DNA of 64,000 nucleotides from Catenovulum maritimum (GTDB lineage Bacteria > Pseudomonadota > Gammaproteobacteria > Enterobacterales > Alteromonadaceae): NCBI RefSeq assembly GCF_001050375.1, contig NZ_KQ130483.1, positions 160,458-224,457 on the forward strand, read 5' to 3'. Positions 39,362 through 48,954 of the stretch are shown one piece after another; positions within the stretch are counted from its first letter, which is position 1, and the number at the start of each line of letters is the position of its first letter. The position numbers and the translations under genes were made by a program. Below the pieces are notes generated by a model. The model saw nothing but the letters and a program-made list of their open reading frames with translations. It did not search any database and was not told where the DNA came from.

Positions 39362-40114
39362 TTATTTACTTGAGATCATTTTCTGATATCCATAATGTGT
39401 AAAATCGTCACTGTAAATTCTATTAATTAAATCAATAATTTCAGGCGTCAAATATCCATCTAATTTACTACAAGCATTGGTCTGATGAGCAGAAAAGATA
39501 TGAGTTATGGGTGGCTCATCCTCGCCACTAATTTTGCTTAGAACATTAGCAAAATCTTGATTAAAATTTTCTAACTTACCAATAAAACCTAAATTAATTT
39601 GTTTAAAAAATAGTTGCTGTGTTTGGGGCCTAAAATGTGAGTTCATGTCGTAACAATCCATTTCATCAACAATCTCCAAAAAACGCTGAAAACTAATGTT
39701 GCTCTCTATTTCACTATCAGTAAGAAAAGGTTTAATTTGTTCATAACCAGATGCTTTAGTTTTAATTTTCTGTAAGTAACACGACAAGGCTCTAGAATAT
39801 GGGGATCTGACAAATGAAAATTTTAGATATTTAGGATCATTTATGATTTCCCAAAATGTTTCTTCTTTAAGCTGGTATGGTTTCACAAAAGCGGAGTGGA
39901 ACAATGACTGATGTATTACATTTCCCCATCGGTTTGATAGCTCCCCTAGTTCATAGTTAATTAAAGTTTTTTTAATACTACTACAAGCTACTTTAGGGTT
40001 TTCAAAATAAACATATTTGTGTTTAAGCGAAATATTAATATTATAATTTACCCAATGCCATGGCATATAACTCATTAATTTATTGTACAAACTTAACCCC
40101 GTGAAAAAATACAA
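39362..40114 (-). CDS. Sulfotransferase family 2 (carbohydrate sulfotransferase-like)
   Basis: A 250-residue protein. The PAPS 5'-phosphosulfate loop is FENPKVACSSIKKTL at about 36-50, and the 3'-phosphate site is FSFVRSPYSRALSCYLQK near residue 100. This is the Sulfotransfer_2 pattern used for sugar hydroxyls and amines. FIGKLENFNQDF is another family mark. It probably sulfates the surface glycan. It overlaps the upstream glycosyltransferase gene by 22 bases. Confidence 0.85.
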   Translation of the reverse strand: MYFFTGLSLYNKLMSYMPWHWVNYNINISLKHKYVYFENPKVACSSIKKTLINYELGELSNRWGNVIHQSLFHSAFVKPYQLKEETFWEIINDPKYLKFSFVRSPYSRALSCYLQKIKTKASGYEQIKPFLTDSEIESNISFQRFLEIVDEMDCYDMNSHFRPQTQQLFFKQINLGFIGKLENFNQDFANVLSKISGEDEPPITHIFSAHQTNACSKLDGYLTPEIIDLINRIYSDDFTHYGYQKMISSK

Positions 40115-41100
40115 TCTTTAGCAAAAACTAAGCCAAAAAATTTCCCAGCCAACAAACCTGAGATTCCTCTAGTCGCTATATAACTAATCAATCCTTTTAT
40201 CTTATGCCGACGACACACCCCACGATATCGAATATCGGCTAAATGTTTAAATAAGTCGCTATTAAATTTTGTGCACTCATTCTGACTTTCGCTTAAAGAG
40301 TTTACATATTTACCTAAATTAATCAGTGTGCGGTAGGTGAGGTTTTGACAGCCCGGCCAAATTAAATATGCGAGTAATTCGTTGTCATAAGGCATTGAAT
40401 TTTCGACATATAGCTTTTCTAGCACTCTTAAATGAGCTAATTGTTGCCGGCTTCTATTGCTTGTACTTTCTTGCTCGCAATGCCTTCGGTAATATAACAG
40501 CGTTTGAGATAGATTCGCTAATTGACAAACAGCTCCTAACCTCAACCACATATCATAATCTGCAGCTCCCCTGTAATTAATATCACACTCTATACTGTGT
40601 TGGCGTAATTCATTTAATCTAACCATTACACTTGGATTACACATGGCATTATCTATAAACATATGTGCCATAATATCTTGGTGTATAGTGGGAAGCTTAT
40701 ATTCCAAGCTAGATTCACCCAAAATAGTATAGCTTGATCCTACCGCTGCAATATTCAAATTAGCTTGTAAAAAATTATACTGTAATTTTAACCTATCAGG
40801 GTGACAAATATCGTCTCCATCCATGAATGCGACTAAATCAGCAGTCGCTAATTGTATTAATTTGTTACGACTAACTATAATGCCTAAGTTAGACGGGTTT
40901 CTGATAATTTTAATTCTTTCATCTACGTCAGCACAATTTTTAATTATTTCAAAAGTATTATCCGTAGAGCAATCATCTAAAATAATCAATTCAAAGTTTA
41001 TAAACGATTGATTTATTATAGACAAAATACATTCCCGTATATAAGTTTCACAATTATATACAGGTAAAAGAACTTGAATTGCTTTTTTATTTGAGAACAC
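40093..41100 (-). CDS. Family 2 glycosyltransferase
   Basis: A 335-residue GT-A enzyme: IQVLLPVYNCETYIRECI, ELIILDDCSTDNTFEI, VSRNKLIQLATADLVAFMDGDD (DxD-type metal site) and YRGAADYDMWLRLGAV (catalytic Asp region) are all visible in the first 210 residues. A helical C-terminal part ends in a short hydrophobic stretch (ATRGISGLLAGKFFGLVF). It transfers a sugar from a nucleotide donor. One-base overlap (TAGTG/ATG type) with the Maf-like gene. Confidence 0.88.
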   Translation of the reverse strand: MFSNKKAIQVLLPVYNCETYIRECILSIINQSFINFELIILDDCSTDNTFEIIKNCADVDERIKIIRNPSNLGIIVSRNKLIQLATADLVAFMDGDDICHPDRLKLQYNFLQANLNIAAVGSSYTILGESSLEYKLPTIHQDIMAHMFIDNAMCNPSVMVRLNELRQHSIECDINYRGAADYDMWLRLGAVCQLANLSQTLLYYRRHCEQESTSNRSRQQLAHLRVLEKLYVENSMPYDNELLAYLIWPGCQNLTYRTLINLGKYVNSLSESQNECTKFNSDLFKHLADIRYRGVCRRHKIKGLISYIATRGISGLLAGKFFGLVFAKDCIFSRG

Positions 41101-44100
41101 TATTTCACGCCATTAATCACAGCATCAATGATTGTTTTAACTCGATTTTCAGTTAATGGTGTGCCTATAAGATTTTCCAACGCCAGCTTTCCTTTAATAA
41201 GTGTCCCTCTATTTCCCATTGCATCAAATAATAAATCATTATCTTCAATTGCTTCTGTACACCTTGGTACAGCAAGGTAATCAGGAAATTCAATAAATAA
41301 ATTTAACTCCATAGCATTATTTAAACTTGTTAAATAATGCTCCTTGGTTAAACCATCGCCTTCAAAAAATTGAAGTTTAGGTATAAAAAGCTCGTACTTA
41401 TCAACATCGATAGCAAACTGGGACATTAAAATAGAAATTCTCAAATCCAAGATTTCTGGTTTTAAACCTTGCTTAAACTCCTCAATGTCATGTTGAGTTC
41501 TGATACTATCAAACCAAAAGACCCTAGACACCCAATCAAACTTATCAAGTCGCTCTAGTAGCTCTAAGCGAGTCGATCCTATTAATATTTTGTCATTATT
41601 GTAGTTTAAAGCATCAAGCAGATTCTCAAACCGACAAAAATCTAATTCCTCATCAGAGAACATAATCACACAATCAAGGGAAGAATCAATTTCATTCTTC
41701 ATTTTAAGATCTCTGCATTCTGCATTTGGTCCATAATGAGCTAAAAATAATTTTGTAAAATCATTTAGCATACTATCAGGTAGGTCATAACCTATTTTAA
41801 GGTGACTATGACATAACTTTTTAAACTTAAGGATCCTATCATGTGCCATACTCACTGTTGTATCCAAAGCCCAAGGTTGATATAGGTATCCACTTTTAAC
41901 TTTATCTAAAAATTCTTGCCATAGCTCAATAAGCTGATTTGCCAGTGAAATGCTCTGCGACTTATCCTCTAACATTGTTAATTTAGAAAGTGCTGCATTG
42001 GTGTAATTAGTCGTGCCATATAATAAATAAAACAGTAATGAATCTCCTGTTTTGTAACTCTTAAACAGCATCTCTTTTTGATTATCTACAAATGTTTCTA
42101 TTTGTTTTATATTTTCAAATGTTATATCTGTTTCATTTAATAACTGTTTCAAATTTCTTTCTAAAATAGTGAGCTCAAATTTTTCTAAAAATCTTGTTCT
42201 GTAATTTTTATAACTTTCAATCTCAGCAAATGCTTGCTGCTTAATTTGAGCAAGTGTTCGAGTTTTATCTTCTAGAGTACTACTGACTAAAATCAAATCG
42301 ATTGGAAGTGGTTGTGAATTTGCTATCTTGGCACCATCACTACAATTAAAACAATCTACTTTAACCTTGGCTAAAGATTGCTCCATTATTGTTTTAGCGA
42401 CTTTAAATTCATGTTTGGTGTATACAAAAGGTCTATAATTCCCTTCAACCCTTAATGAGGTATTATTCTCCTTATCATACGCATATACCTCATCACCATT
42501 ATTTTTATAGTAACCAGATTGTGTAGAATGATGCTTTTTCGAATCACTGAAACCAAGGTCGATACCAAATAAATACAACTGATTGAAGCCCAGCTTAGTA
42601 AAAAGGTTAATCGCAAAATTTGAAACCGTTGGGAAAGCAAACTGTAGTTCTTCATACTTATCTCGCCCTAAAATTTCCAATGCAGAAACTGTTGATGATT
42701 CCCCTTCTTTAAAAGCAACAAATACATCTTTAAACAAATTACAAACGTCAGGATGTATCCCATTACAAGAAATAAGGCTAATTTGTTTTAAATAATCCAA
42801 ATCACCAACTCTAACACACCAATCGAAACCTGAACGATTCTGCTCAATTTCAGCATGAAAATCAGGTGTAATACCTTGCTTATATAAACTCATCAAAGAG
42901 GTACCACATGAAACAATAATAACTTGTTCTTGATACTCTTTTATTGTGTTAATTGAATAATCAAGAGAAGGGCCATTGCCAACTATGAATATGGGTAGAT
43001 CTAAACTTTTGCTAGGGAGGTTTTTACTAGCTGATTTTGTTAAAAATCTATGTCCTCGCTCTATAATCTCTACTGTTTGAGAAATACCATATCTGGCATG
43101 GTCGTAGTACTCCCCCATGCATATTACAACTTGAAGTTGCTCTCTCAACTGTGAAATAGTCTTAACTAAATTAGCGTTATAGTAGCATTGATAAAAATAA
43201 GTATTGGCCAAAACATATGGACCAATGGCATAAAATTGATTTAAAAGATCTCTAAATAAATTTGTTCCGTCATCACCTATATTGATATATAGCCTCCCAG
43301 AAGAAAGGTCTATCTTTTCTAATATTCCTTTCCAATCTATTGCAAATAAAGATGCGAAAAAGAAATCTCTATTAGGTTCACAGATAAATAGTTTTTCAAC
43401 TAGGTGCTCCTCTACCAACTTTTCTAGTTGATAGCCTGCCCCTATTCCGAATTGAATTAAGCTTTTAATTTCTTTTGGTAACACAGCCTCATTCTCTTCA
43501 GCTTGAGATAATATTTTTTCTGTCTTCTCAATATATTTATAATGACTGTAGTGTTTTAATTTTTTTCCTGTGTAGCCAAGCACTAATCCATCTTTATTTG
43601 GATAACGACCAAAATGTTCAAGACTTAATATCGATTCTGTTTTAGGCGATTGACCAAATAGAGTAAGTAGCTCCTCTTTCTTTAAAATGTTCACTTCACC
43701 TAATGAATTTTGTATTGGAATAAAATTTTTCGCAGAATAAGATTTAAACTCATGATAAATATCTGGAAAATACTTTTTGAACGCCAGTAAATTTGAGTTA
43801 AATATTTCGCTTTTTTCACTCTCAAGTAAAACGTAATCATCCAATTTTGCGCTTGGTGTCCATGCTGGGAGGTAGTCATTAGGATTTTGAGATGCATTAA
43901 AATGTATGCCTGATGACTTCAATATATTCCAAGGCTCATGCTTTAAGGTTTTATCTATAGCATCAAATATAGGATGGTTATAATGTTTATAAAAATGAAA
44001 CCCTTTAATCGGAAAATGCAGGGAAAGTTCATTTATATTATCAATTATATCCCTGCCATCTTTTCCAATTTGAAAATATACCGAAGTAGATTTAAGTTCA

Positions 44101-44669
44101 ATTTGTTCTAAAATCACTTCCCAATCTGTAACTAAAGTAGAACATTGAAAATACTGTAACTCTGGCTCATAGATAATTAGATGCTTTATTTTATAACTAT
44201 TTACAAGCTCTTTAATGTGTATTCCTAACCCTATACCAAATACTACAAGCACATCTATCGCCTCTGGGGCAGGTTTGAATACTTGATGGATTTGATAAGA
44301 ATCTAAACTATTTAAACTACTATTAGATAATTCTGCTTCGCTTGGCTGATTAGGATATTCAAAGCTAATATATGGCAAATTATTCGTTATTGTTTGAACC
44401 TGATTTTGAATTTCTCGCTCTGGGAATAGTCCATATAATACCCTGCCAGAACTATAATCAACAAAGTTGTATTGACTTTCCTTATTGGCAAAAACAGCGA
44501 TATTTTGACTTGAGATATTTTGTACGCTAGGTATTAAGGAAGGTATGTGGCGAGCAAAAGCTGTTAAGTTTTTTTTATGTACCATCTGTATATGTGATGA
44601 TAATTTTTGCTCTAATACTAATTGTTTTTTTTCATCTTTTTCAACATGAAAACGAATATCTTTAAGCAT
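41100..44669 (-). CDS. Maf/DUF115 motility-associated glycosyltransferase with duplicated N-terminal module
   Basis: A 1189-residue protein of the motility accessory factor (Maf) family, thought to attach nonulosonates such as pseudaminic acid to flagellin Ser/Thr. The DUF115 core is around 560-760: PIFIVGNGPSLDYSINTI, VSCGTSLMSLYKQGITPDF, EIEQNRSGFDW and LYLFGIDLGFSDSKKHH. Two related segments lie before it: LVVFGIGLGIHIKELVNSY to about 214, and LIQFGIGAGYQLEKLVEEH to about 476. Both run on to an EP motif and a D/TDWE- or DWKGIL-type helix, so the Maf N-domain appears twice. The C-terminal 350 residues are helical and unassigned. It lies among pse genes and glycosyltransferases, as expected. 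Confidence 0.87.
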   Translation of the reverse strand: MLKDIRFHVEKDEKKQLVLEQKLSSHIQMVHKKNLTAFARHIPSLIPSVQNISSQNIAVFANKESQYNFVDYSSGRVLYGLFPEREIQNQVQTITNNLPYISFEYPNQPSEAELSNSSLNSLDSYQIHQVFKPAPEAIDVLVVFGIGLGIHIKELVNSYKIKHLIIYEPELQYFQCSTLVTDWEVILEQIELKSTSVYFQIGKDGRDIIDNINELSLHFPIKGFHFYKHYNHPIFDAIDKTLKHEPWNILKSSGIHFNASQNPNDYLPAWTPSAKLDDYVLLESEKSEIFNSNLLAFKKYFPDIYHEFKSYSAKNFIPIQNSLGEVNILKKEELLTLFGQSPKTESILSLEHFGRYPNKDGLVLGYTGKKLKHYSHYKYIEKTEKILSQAEENEAVLPKEIKSLIQFGIGAGYQLEKLVEEHLVEKLFICEPNRDFFFASLFAIDWKGILEKIDLSSGRLYINIGDDGTNLFRDLLNQFYAIGPYVLANTYFYQCYYNANLVKTISQLREQLQVVICMGEYYDHARYGISQTVEIIERGHRFLTKSASKNLPSKSLDLPIFIVGNGPSLDYSINTIKEYQEQVIIVSCGTSLMSLYKQGITPDFHAEIEQNRSGFDWCVRVGDLDYLKQISLISCNGIHPDVCNLFKDVFVAFKEGESSTVSALEILGRDKYEELQFAFPTVSNFAINLFTKLGFNQLYLFGIDLGFSDSKKHHSTQSGYYKNNGDEVYAYDKENNTSLRVEGNYRPFVYTKHEFKVAKTIMEQSLAKVKVDCFNCSDGAKIANSQPLPIDLILVSSTLEDKTRTLAQIKQQAFAEIESYKNYRTRFLEKFELTILERNLKQLLNETDITFENIKQIETFVDNQKEMLFKSYKTGDSLLFYLLYGTTNYTNAALSKLTMLEDKSQSISLANQLIELWQEFLDKVKSGYLYQPWALDTTVSMAHDRILKFKKLCHSHLKIGYDLPDSMLNDFTKLFLAHYGPNAECRDLKMKNEIDSSLDCVIMFSDEELDFCRFENLLDALNYNNDKILIGSTRLELLERLDKFDWVSRVFWFDSIRTQHDIEEFKQGLKPEILDLRISILMSQFAIDVDKYELFIPKLQFFEGDGLTKEHYLTSLNNAMELNLFIEFPDYLAVPRCTEAIEDNDLLFDAMGNRGTLIKGKLALENLIGTPLTENRVKTIIDAVINGVK

Positions 44670-44689
44670 AATACGCCTTTCGTTATAAG

Positions 44690-45646
44690 CTAAACAAATT
44701 CTAAAATATTGTTCAGTTGTGAATACTCTTTATATATCTCGCTAGATTGGCTTAAATTATGAGTTTTACAATACCTATACCAACGCTCAAAAATGCAATA
44801 ATATGGGTCTGCAATACGATTATTAAAGTTATCAAATAGCTTTGAGATCCAAGTTCCCATTGATGTAAGCTCTAATTGATTTTCACATTTTATTTTAAGC
44901 ACAAACTTCCAATGTAATTCCAGCTCTTGACGCGTTAACTCCCCCATAATAAATTCTAAATACCTTTTAATTATTATGCGGTGCAATCGATTTTGATGCT
45001 CTACTTGGGTACTACTTGTTTGTGTATTATGTATCCTATATTTAGTCAAAATTTGAGGGATGTTGGCAAATTTCACTTCTGGCTTTTCAATAATCGCTCT
45101 AGTCCATAACTCTAGGTCTTCAACACCATCAAACTCAGGTTTGTACTGAAATTGCTTATAAAAGCGTTTTCTAACTAATATTCCATTGTGAGCGAATCCA
45201 TTATGCCTAAACAACATCATTGCTTTAATAAATTCATCATACTGTCTGTAGTACCATACTTCTTCCCTGAGTCCAAAAAGCTCCAACCAACTACCCACAA
45301 TATCTACATCAGCATTATCATCAAGAAATTTTTTTTGAATTTGGATTCGACTAGGTATTGATAAATCATCTGCGTCCATTCTAGCTATATAGTCACCACT
45401 AGCATTTTCTATCGCTAAATTTAACGTTCTTGAAATACCAATAGAATCAACAGAAAAAACCTTAACTCTATTATCTTCCTTAGATATTTTTTGTAATAAA
45501 TCTAAAGAACTATCAGTTGAACCATCATCTACACATATAATTTCTAAATTTTGGTAAGTCTGATTCCTGATACTTGAAATCGCAGCTTCAAGATAAGGTG
45601 CGCAATTATGTACAGGGATGACAACGCTAATTAAATCCTGCTTCAT
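44690..45646 (-). CDS. Family 2 glycosyltransferase
   Basis: A 318-residue GT-A enzyme with SVVIPVHNCAPYLEAAI, EIICVDDGSTDSSLDLL, SGDYIARMDADDLSIPSR (metal site) and VEDLELWTRAIIE (catalytic region). It resembles the GT2 at 40093 in length and order of motifs. Its start overlaps the end of glf by four bases, which suggests a galactofuranosyl or related transfer, though this is inferred from position only. Confidence 0.88.
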   Translation of the reverse strand: MKQDLISVVIPVHNCAPYLEAAISSIRNQTYQNLEIICVDDGSTDSSLDLLQKISKEDNRVKVFSVDSIGISRTLNLAIENASGDYIARMDADDLSIPSRIQIQKKFLDDNADVDIVGSWLELFGLREEVWYYRQYDEFIKAMMLFRHNGFAHNGILVRKRFYKQFQYKPEFDGVEDLELWTRAIIEKPEVKFANIPQILTKYRIHNTQTSSTQVEHQNRLHRIIIKRYLEFIMGELTRQELELHWKFVLKIKCENQLELTSMGTWISKLFDNFNNRIADPYYCIFERWYRYCKTHNLSQSSEIYKEYSQLNNILEFV

Positions 45647-46812
45647 GAATAAAGCTCATAAAATTTATCTAGTGCATTACCTATAGCATCGTCCATATTA
45701 AAGTACCTGTACTCAGCTAAACGTCCAATAGCAATTAGATTTTGTACTTTTTCCACTTTAACTAAGTACTTTTTATGTGCTGAAATTTGCTCTTCGCTAA
45801 AGACGGGGTAATACGGAATATTTTTTTCAAGATCGTTTTTATCATAATCCTGCGGATATTCTTTAACAATGGTAGTAGATTCTAACTCATACTGTTCATT
45901 GATATGTTTGAATTCAGTAATCCTAGTAAAATCATTATCATTTGGATAATTAACCGTTGTATGAGACTGATAAATTTTTTGACTATGCTGTTCAAATTTA
46001 AATTGTAAAGAACGGTAACTCAATTCGCCGTATTCATAGTCAAATAGCTGATCTAACATTCCTGTATAAACTAATATTCCTGTGTAATGCTCACCTTTTT
46101 TATCAAATAAACAACCTTGTTTTAAACAAATAAGCTCATCAAAAGTCAATTCAGTTTTAACCGTGATATTTGGATGAGATAGCATATTATTGACTAATGC
46201 TGTGTATCCATCTTGAGGAATAGCTTGGTACTTATCATGAAAATATCTATCATCATGAGACAGTAAGACTGGAACTCTTGCTGTAACCTCAAAAGATATA
46301 TCTTCAGGTTTGCAGCCCCATTGTTTACAGGTATAGTTTACAAAGACTTTCTGATATATATATTCAGCTAGCTCTTTTAATATCGGGTTCTTTGCTTCTT
46401 TCAATTTTAAGATAGGTATCTTGCTTCCTTCACCATACGTAGAAATCAAGAGCTTAGTTAACTCGCTTGATTTGTCGGTATCAAAGGATTTGAACAACGA
46501 GTTTAAATTAAAGGGGACTGGGATTAATTTGTTATCTATATTTGCCACTACTTTGTGTTCGTAATTTCGCCAGCTTGTAAATTGACTTAAGTAATTCCAA
46601 ACATCTTCATTATTAGTATGAAATAAATGTGGGCCATATTGATGTATTCTTACCCCATTAGTATCTAATTTATCGTAGCAATTTCCAGCTATATGATTAC
46701 GCTGTTCAATAACTAACACACTTTTATTTTGCACACTTGCAAAACGCTCTGCCATTACAGCGCCAGAAAAACCAGCCCCAACAACTACGACATCAAAATC
46801 ACTTACTTTCAT
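45643..46812 (-). CDS. glf: UDP-galactopyranose mutase
   Basis: A 389-residue flavoprotein that interconverts UDP-galactopyranose and UDP-galactofuranose. The FAD loop is FDVVVVGAGFSGAVMAERF; VLVIEQRNHIAGNCYD, IHQYGPHLFHTNNEDVW, FVNYTCKQWGCKPEDIS and the C-terminal IAIGRLAEYRYFNMDDAIG are diagnostic. Its presence implies galactofuranose in a glycan made by this island. Overlaps both neighbours by four bases. Confidence 0.95.
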   Translation of the reverse strand: MKVSDFDVVVVGAGFSGAVMAERFASVQNKSVLVIEQRNHIAGNCYDKLDTNGVRIHQYGPHLFHTNNEDVWNYLSQFTSWRNYEHKVVANIDNKLIPVPFNLNSLFKSFDTDKSSELTKLLISTYGEGSKIPILKLKEAKNPILKELAEYIYQKVFVNYTCKQWGCKPEDISFEVTARVPVLLSHDDRYFHDKYQAIPQDGYTALVNNMLSHPNITVKTELTFDELICLKQGCLFDKKGEHYTGILVYTGMLDQLFDYEYGELSYRSLQFKFEQHSQKIYQSHTTVNYPNDNDFTRITEFKHINEQYELESTTIVKEYPQDYDKNDLEKNIPYYPVFSEEQISAHKKYLVKVEKVQNLIAIGRLAEYRYFNMDDAIGNALDKFYELYS

Positions 46813-47759
46813 AATTGCAGCTCTTGCTTTAATTTGTCTGGGTTTTTCCTTTGTTCATAAGCTGTAAAATGTCTTTCATCAAAAAATTTACCATCTGCAA
46901 CTGAATCTTCAATTAGCTCAAGAAATAATTCATGTTTACCACGGCGTAAAAAATATAAAGCAGCGGCAAATTTATGATGATTAATACCTCTTGTTATAAT
47001 TTCCTCTTCAATACCAAATGTCTCCCTAGCTCTGACGCAAGCTTCACAAATATCCGCTAAAGATTGCATACGACGTTCTACAGAACGAGCTGTTTGGGCC
47101 CCAAAGCTTTGGTTATGAATTCGATAACGCCCTAAAACCGTCTCAATAAAGTCTATACTCCCCTTCAGATATCCAGCATTTAAGATATAAAAAGGATAAT
47201 CCAAGATAATTTTACAAAAATCAGGAACTGTATCTAATAAATGATCATGTCTGCGAAACATCACAGAACTCGCTTGTAGAAAAGTTCCGTAGAGAATTAA
47301 GTGATTCACATTTGCTGATTGAGGTATGTGCTTATTATTATAAAAAGAATCACTATATGGTCTTATAGATTGATTAGTTTCTGAATCAAACATATCTGAT
47401 TCATGATACACCATTGAACAAGTTGAATGGCTATCTAGATAATTAACTTGTGTTTGTAATTTTCCCGGTAAAGCTAGATCATCACCATCCATATAAGCTA
47501 TGTAGCTTCCTTCCGCTAGAGTTAAAAGGGTTCTAATATTTTCAGCAAGCCCTTGATTGCTTTTCTTTAAAACACTTTTTATTAAACTTGGATAAATATT
47601 TTCATATTCTTGTATTATATTTGCCGAATTATCCGTTGAAGCATCATCACAAACTATAATTTCATATTTAAAATTAACCTCTTGATTTACCAAAGACTCT
47701 AAACACTGGCCGATAAATTGTTCTAAATTATAAACGGGTACGATGACGCTTAATTTCAT
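46809..47759 (-). CDS. Family 2 glycosyltransferase
   Basis: A 316-residue GT-A enzyme: KLSVIVPVYNLEQFIGQCL, EIIVCDDASTDNSANII, EGSYIAYMDGDDLALPGK (metal site) and the later LDYPFYILNAGYLKG and YRIHNQSFGAQTARS. The ATG at 47759 puts the first strand at residue 3, as usual; an ATG at 47780, overlapping the LuxC-like gene, is the alternative. Donor and acceptor unknown. Confidence 0.87.
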   Translation of the reverse strand: MKLSVIVPVYNLEQFIGQCLESLVNQEVNFKYEIIVCDDASTDNSANIIQEYENIYPSLIKSVLKKSNQGLAENIRTLLTLAEGSYIAYMDGDDLALPGKLQTQVNYLDSHSTCSMVYHESDMFDSETNQSIRPYSDSFYNNKHIPQSANVNHLILYGTFLQASSVMFRRHDHLLDTVPDFCKIILDYPFYILNAGYLKGSIDFIETVLGRYRIHNQSFGAQTARSVERRMQSLADICEACVRARETFGIEEEIITRGINHHKFAAALYFLRRGKHELFLELIEDSVADGKFFDERHFTAYEQRKNPDKLKQELQL

Positions 47760-47766
47760 ATTAAAT

Positions 47767-48954
47767 TCATATCCTGTCATTGGCGTTGAAGGCCTCTAGC
47801 AAATCTACCCCATCCCAATCTGTATCAAACTCTAAGGCTTTACCTAGATCCGTTTTGCGTAAGCCTAAGTTTAACTTATCCAATAACTGAGTTTGATTGC
47901 TAACAATAGTTTGTAGCTTCTGCGATGCTTCAATTGCCTGCAATTCGTTAATGTCAGTTTCTAAAACTAGACCATTCCCTGTGTGGCTGATTAACATATC
48001 CGCAGTCAGTTTTTTGACTTTTGTCCGGCCAATCGGCCCTATTGTTTGTATCTTAGCAAATGACTTGCCAGAATTATCTGCTAATTCCAAACCATACTCC
48101 ATAGCTAACTTTTGTAATAGCACATGCTGCTCGACTTTATTGCTGATTGTCAGCTTATGTTTTGCTTGAGTTAATAAAGTTTGAATTTTCTGCCAAAATT
48201 GCTGCTGAATATCTGTTTTAGTTTTGTACCAATATATCGCTTTAGGAGATGAACAAGCTTGTTGATTAAAAGGTAACACATCAGTTAAAAATGCATTAGC
48301 GACAGCGCTAATGTCTGTCTTAGCCGTGAGTTGCATTAACGCGACTGAGTACCGGTCAGGGAAACAAATTTGTTTAGTTTCCGCAGCTATATCAGAAATA
48401 GCGGCAATCGCGTTATCGCCTCCCCAAATTACCCTCATATCACACCACTGGCTAAATTGAGTAGTCACTTGAGATTGCAAAGCTGAATATTCAACCACAG
48501 CAAGATAAGGTTTAAGTGCTTTGCCTAGCTCAGTATTGAAATAAGCTTTTATCACTTCGATCAGTAAGCGAGTGGTATCACCACTTCTTTCACTAATGCG
48601 TACAATATTTTGATTACCGGATAAGACCGAAATTAAAGCTGAGTACAAGAAAACTGTGTCAACATTAGCCGGAGCGATGTGAAAAATTTGGCCTAATTTA
48701 TCTTTATTTAAATCATTACAAATTTTGGGGTTGCTGCTAACCCTAGCTTTAATTTCGGTTAAATGTGTTTTTCTAAACCAAAAAGCTAAAGCTATTATTT
48801 CTGGGTATTGTCTTAACTCAAGCTGTTTAAAAATGAAATCAGCTAAACCGCTGACAGCATCAATTAAGTCGTCAGACCAAGGTGTTAATTTTTCTGCGTC
48901 TGTTAATTTAATATGCCAATTAACTAGCTCGTTAAATTTAAGAGAATGTGTCAC
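47767..48954 (-). CDS. luxC-like: LuxC-like acyl-CoA/acyl-ACP reductase
   Basis: A 395-residue protein of the LuxC branch of aldehyde dehydrogenases, which reduces activated acyl groups to aldehydes with NADPH. The nucleophile Cys is in LPFNQQACSSPKAIYW. Also visible are GQIFHIAPANVDTVFLYS, VRISERSGDTTRLLIEV and MRVIWGGDNAIAAI. It follows a LuxE-like gene with a 17-base overlap. No luciferase luxAB, luxD or regulator is present, so light production is not indicated. Related luxC/luxE-type genes occur in other flagellar glycosylation islands (general knowledge); the acyl product is unknown. Confidence 0.85.
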   Translation of the reverse strand: MTHSLKFNELVNWHIKLTDAEKLTPWSDDLIDAVSGLADFIFKQLELRQYPEIIALAFWFRKTHLTEIKARVSSNPKICNDLNKDKLGQIFHIAPANVDTVFLYSALISVLSGNQNIVRISERSGDTTRLLIEVIKAYFNTELGKALKPYLAVVEYSALQSQVTTQFSQWCDMRVIWGGDNAIAAISDIAAETKQICFPDRYSVALMQLTAKTDISAVANAFLTDVLPFNQQACSSPKAIYWYKTKTDIQQQFWQKIQTLLTQAKHKLTISNKVEQHVLLQKLAMEYGLELADNSGKSFAKIQTIGPIGRTKVKKLTADMLISHTGNGLVLETDINELQAIEASQKLQTIVSNQTQLLDKLNLGLRKTDLGKALEFDTDWDGVDLLEAFNANDRI

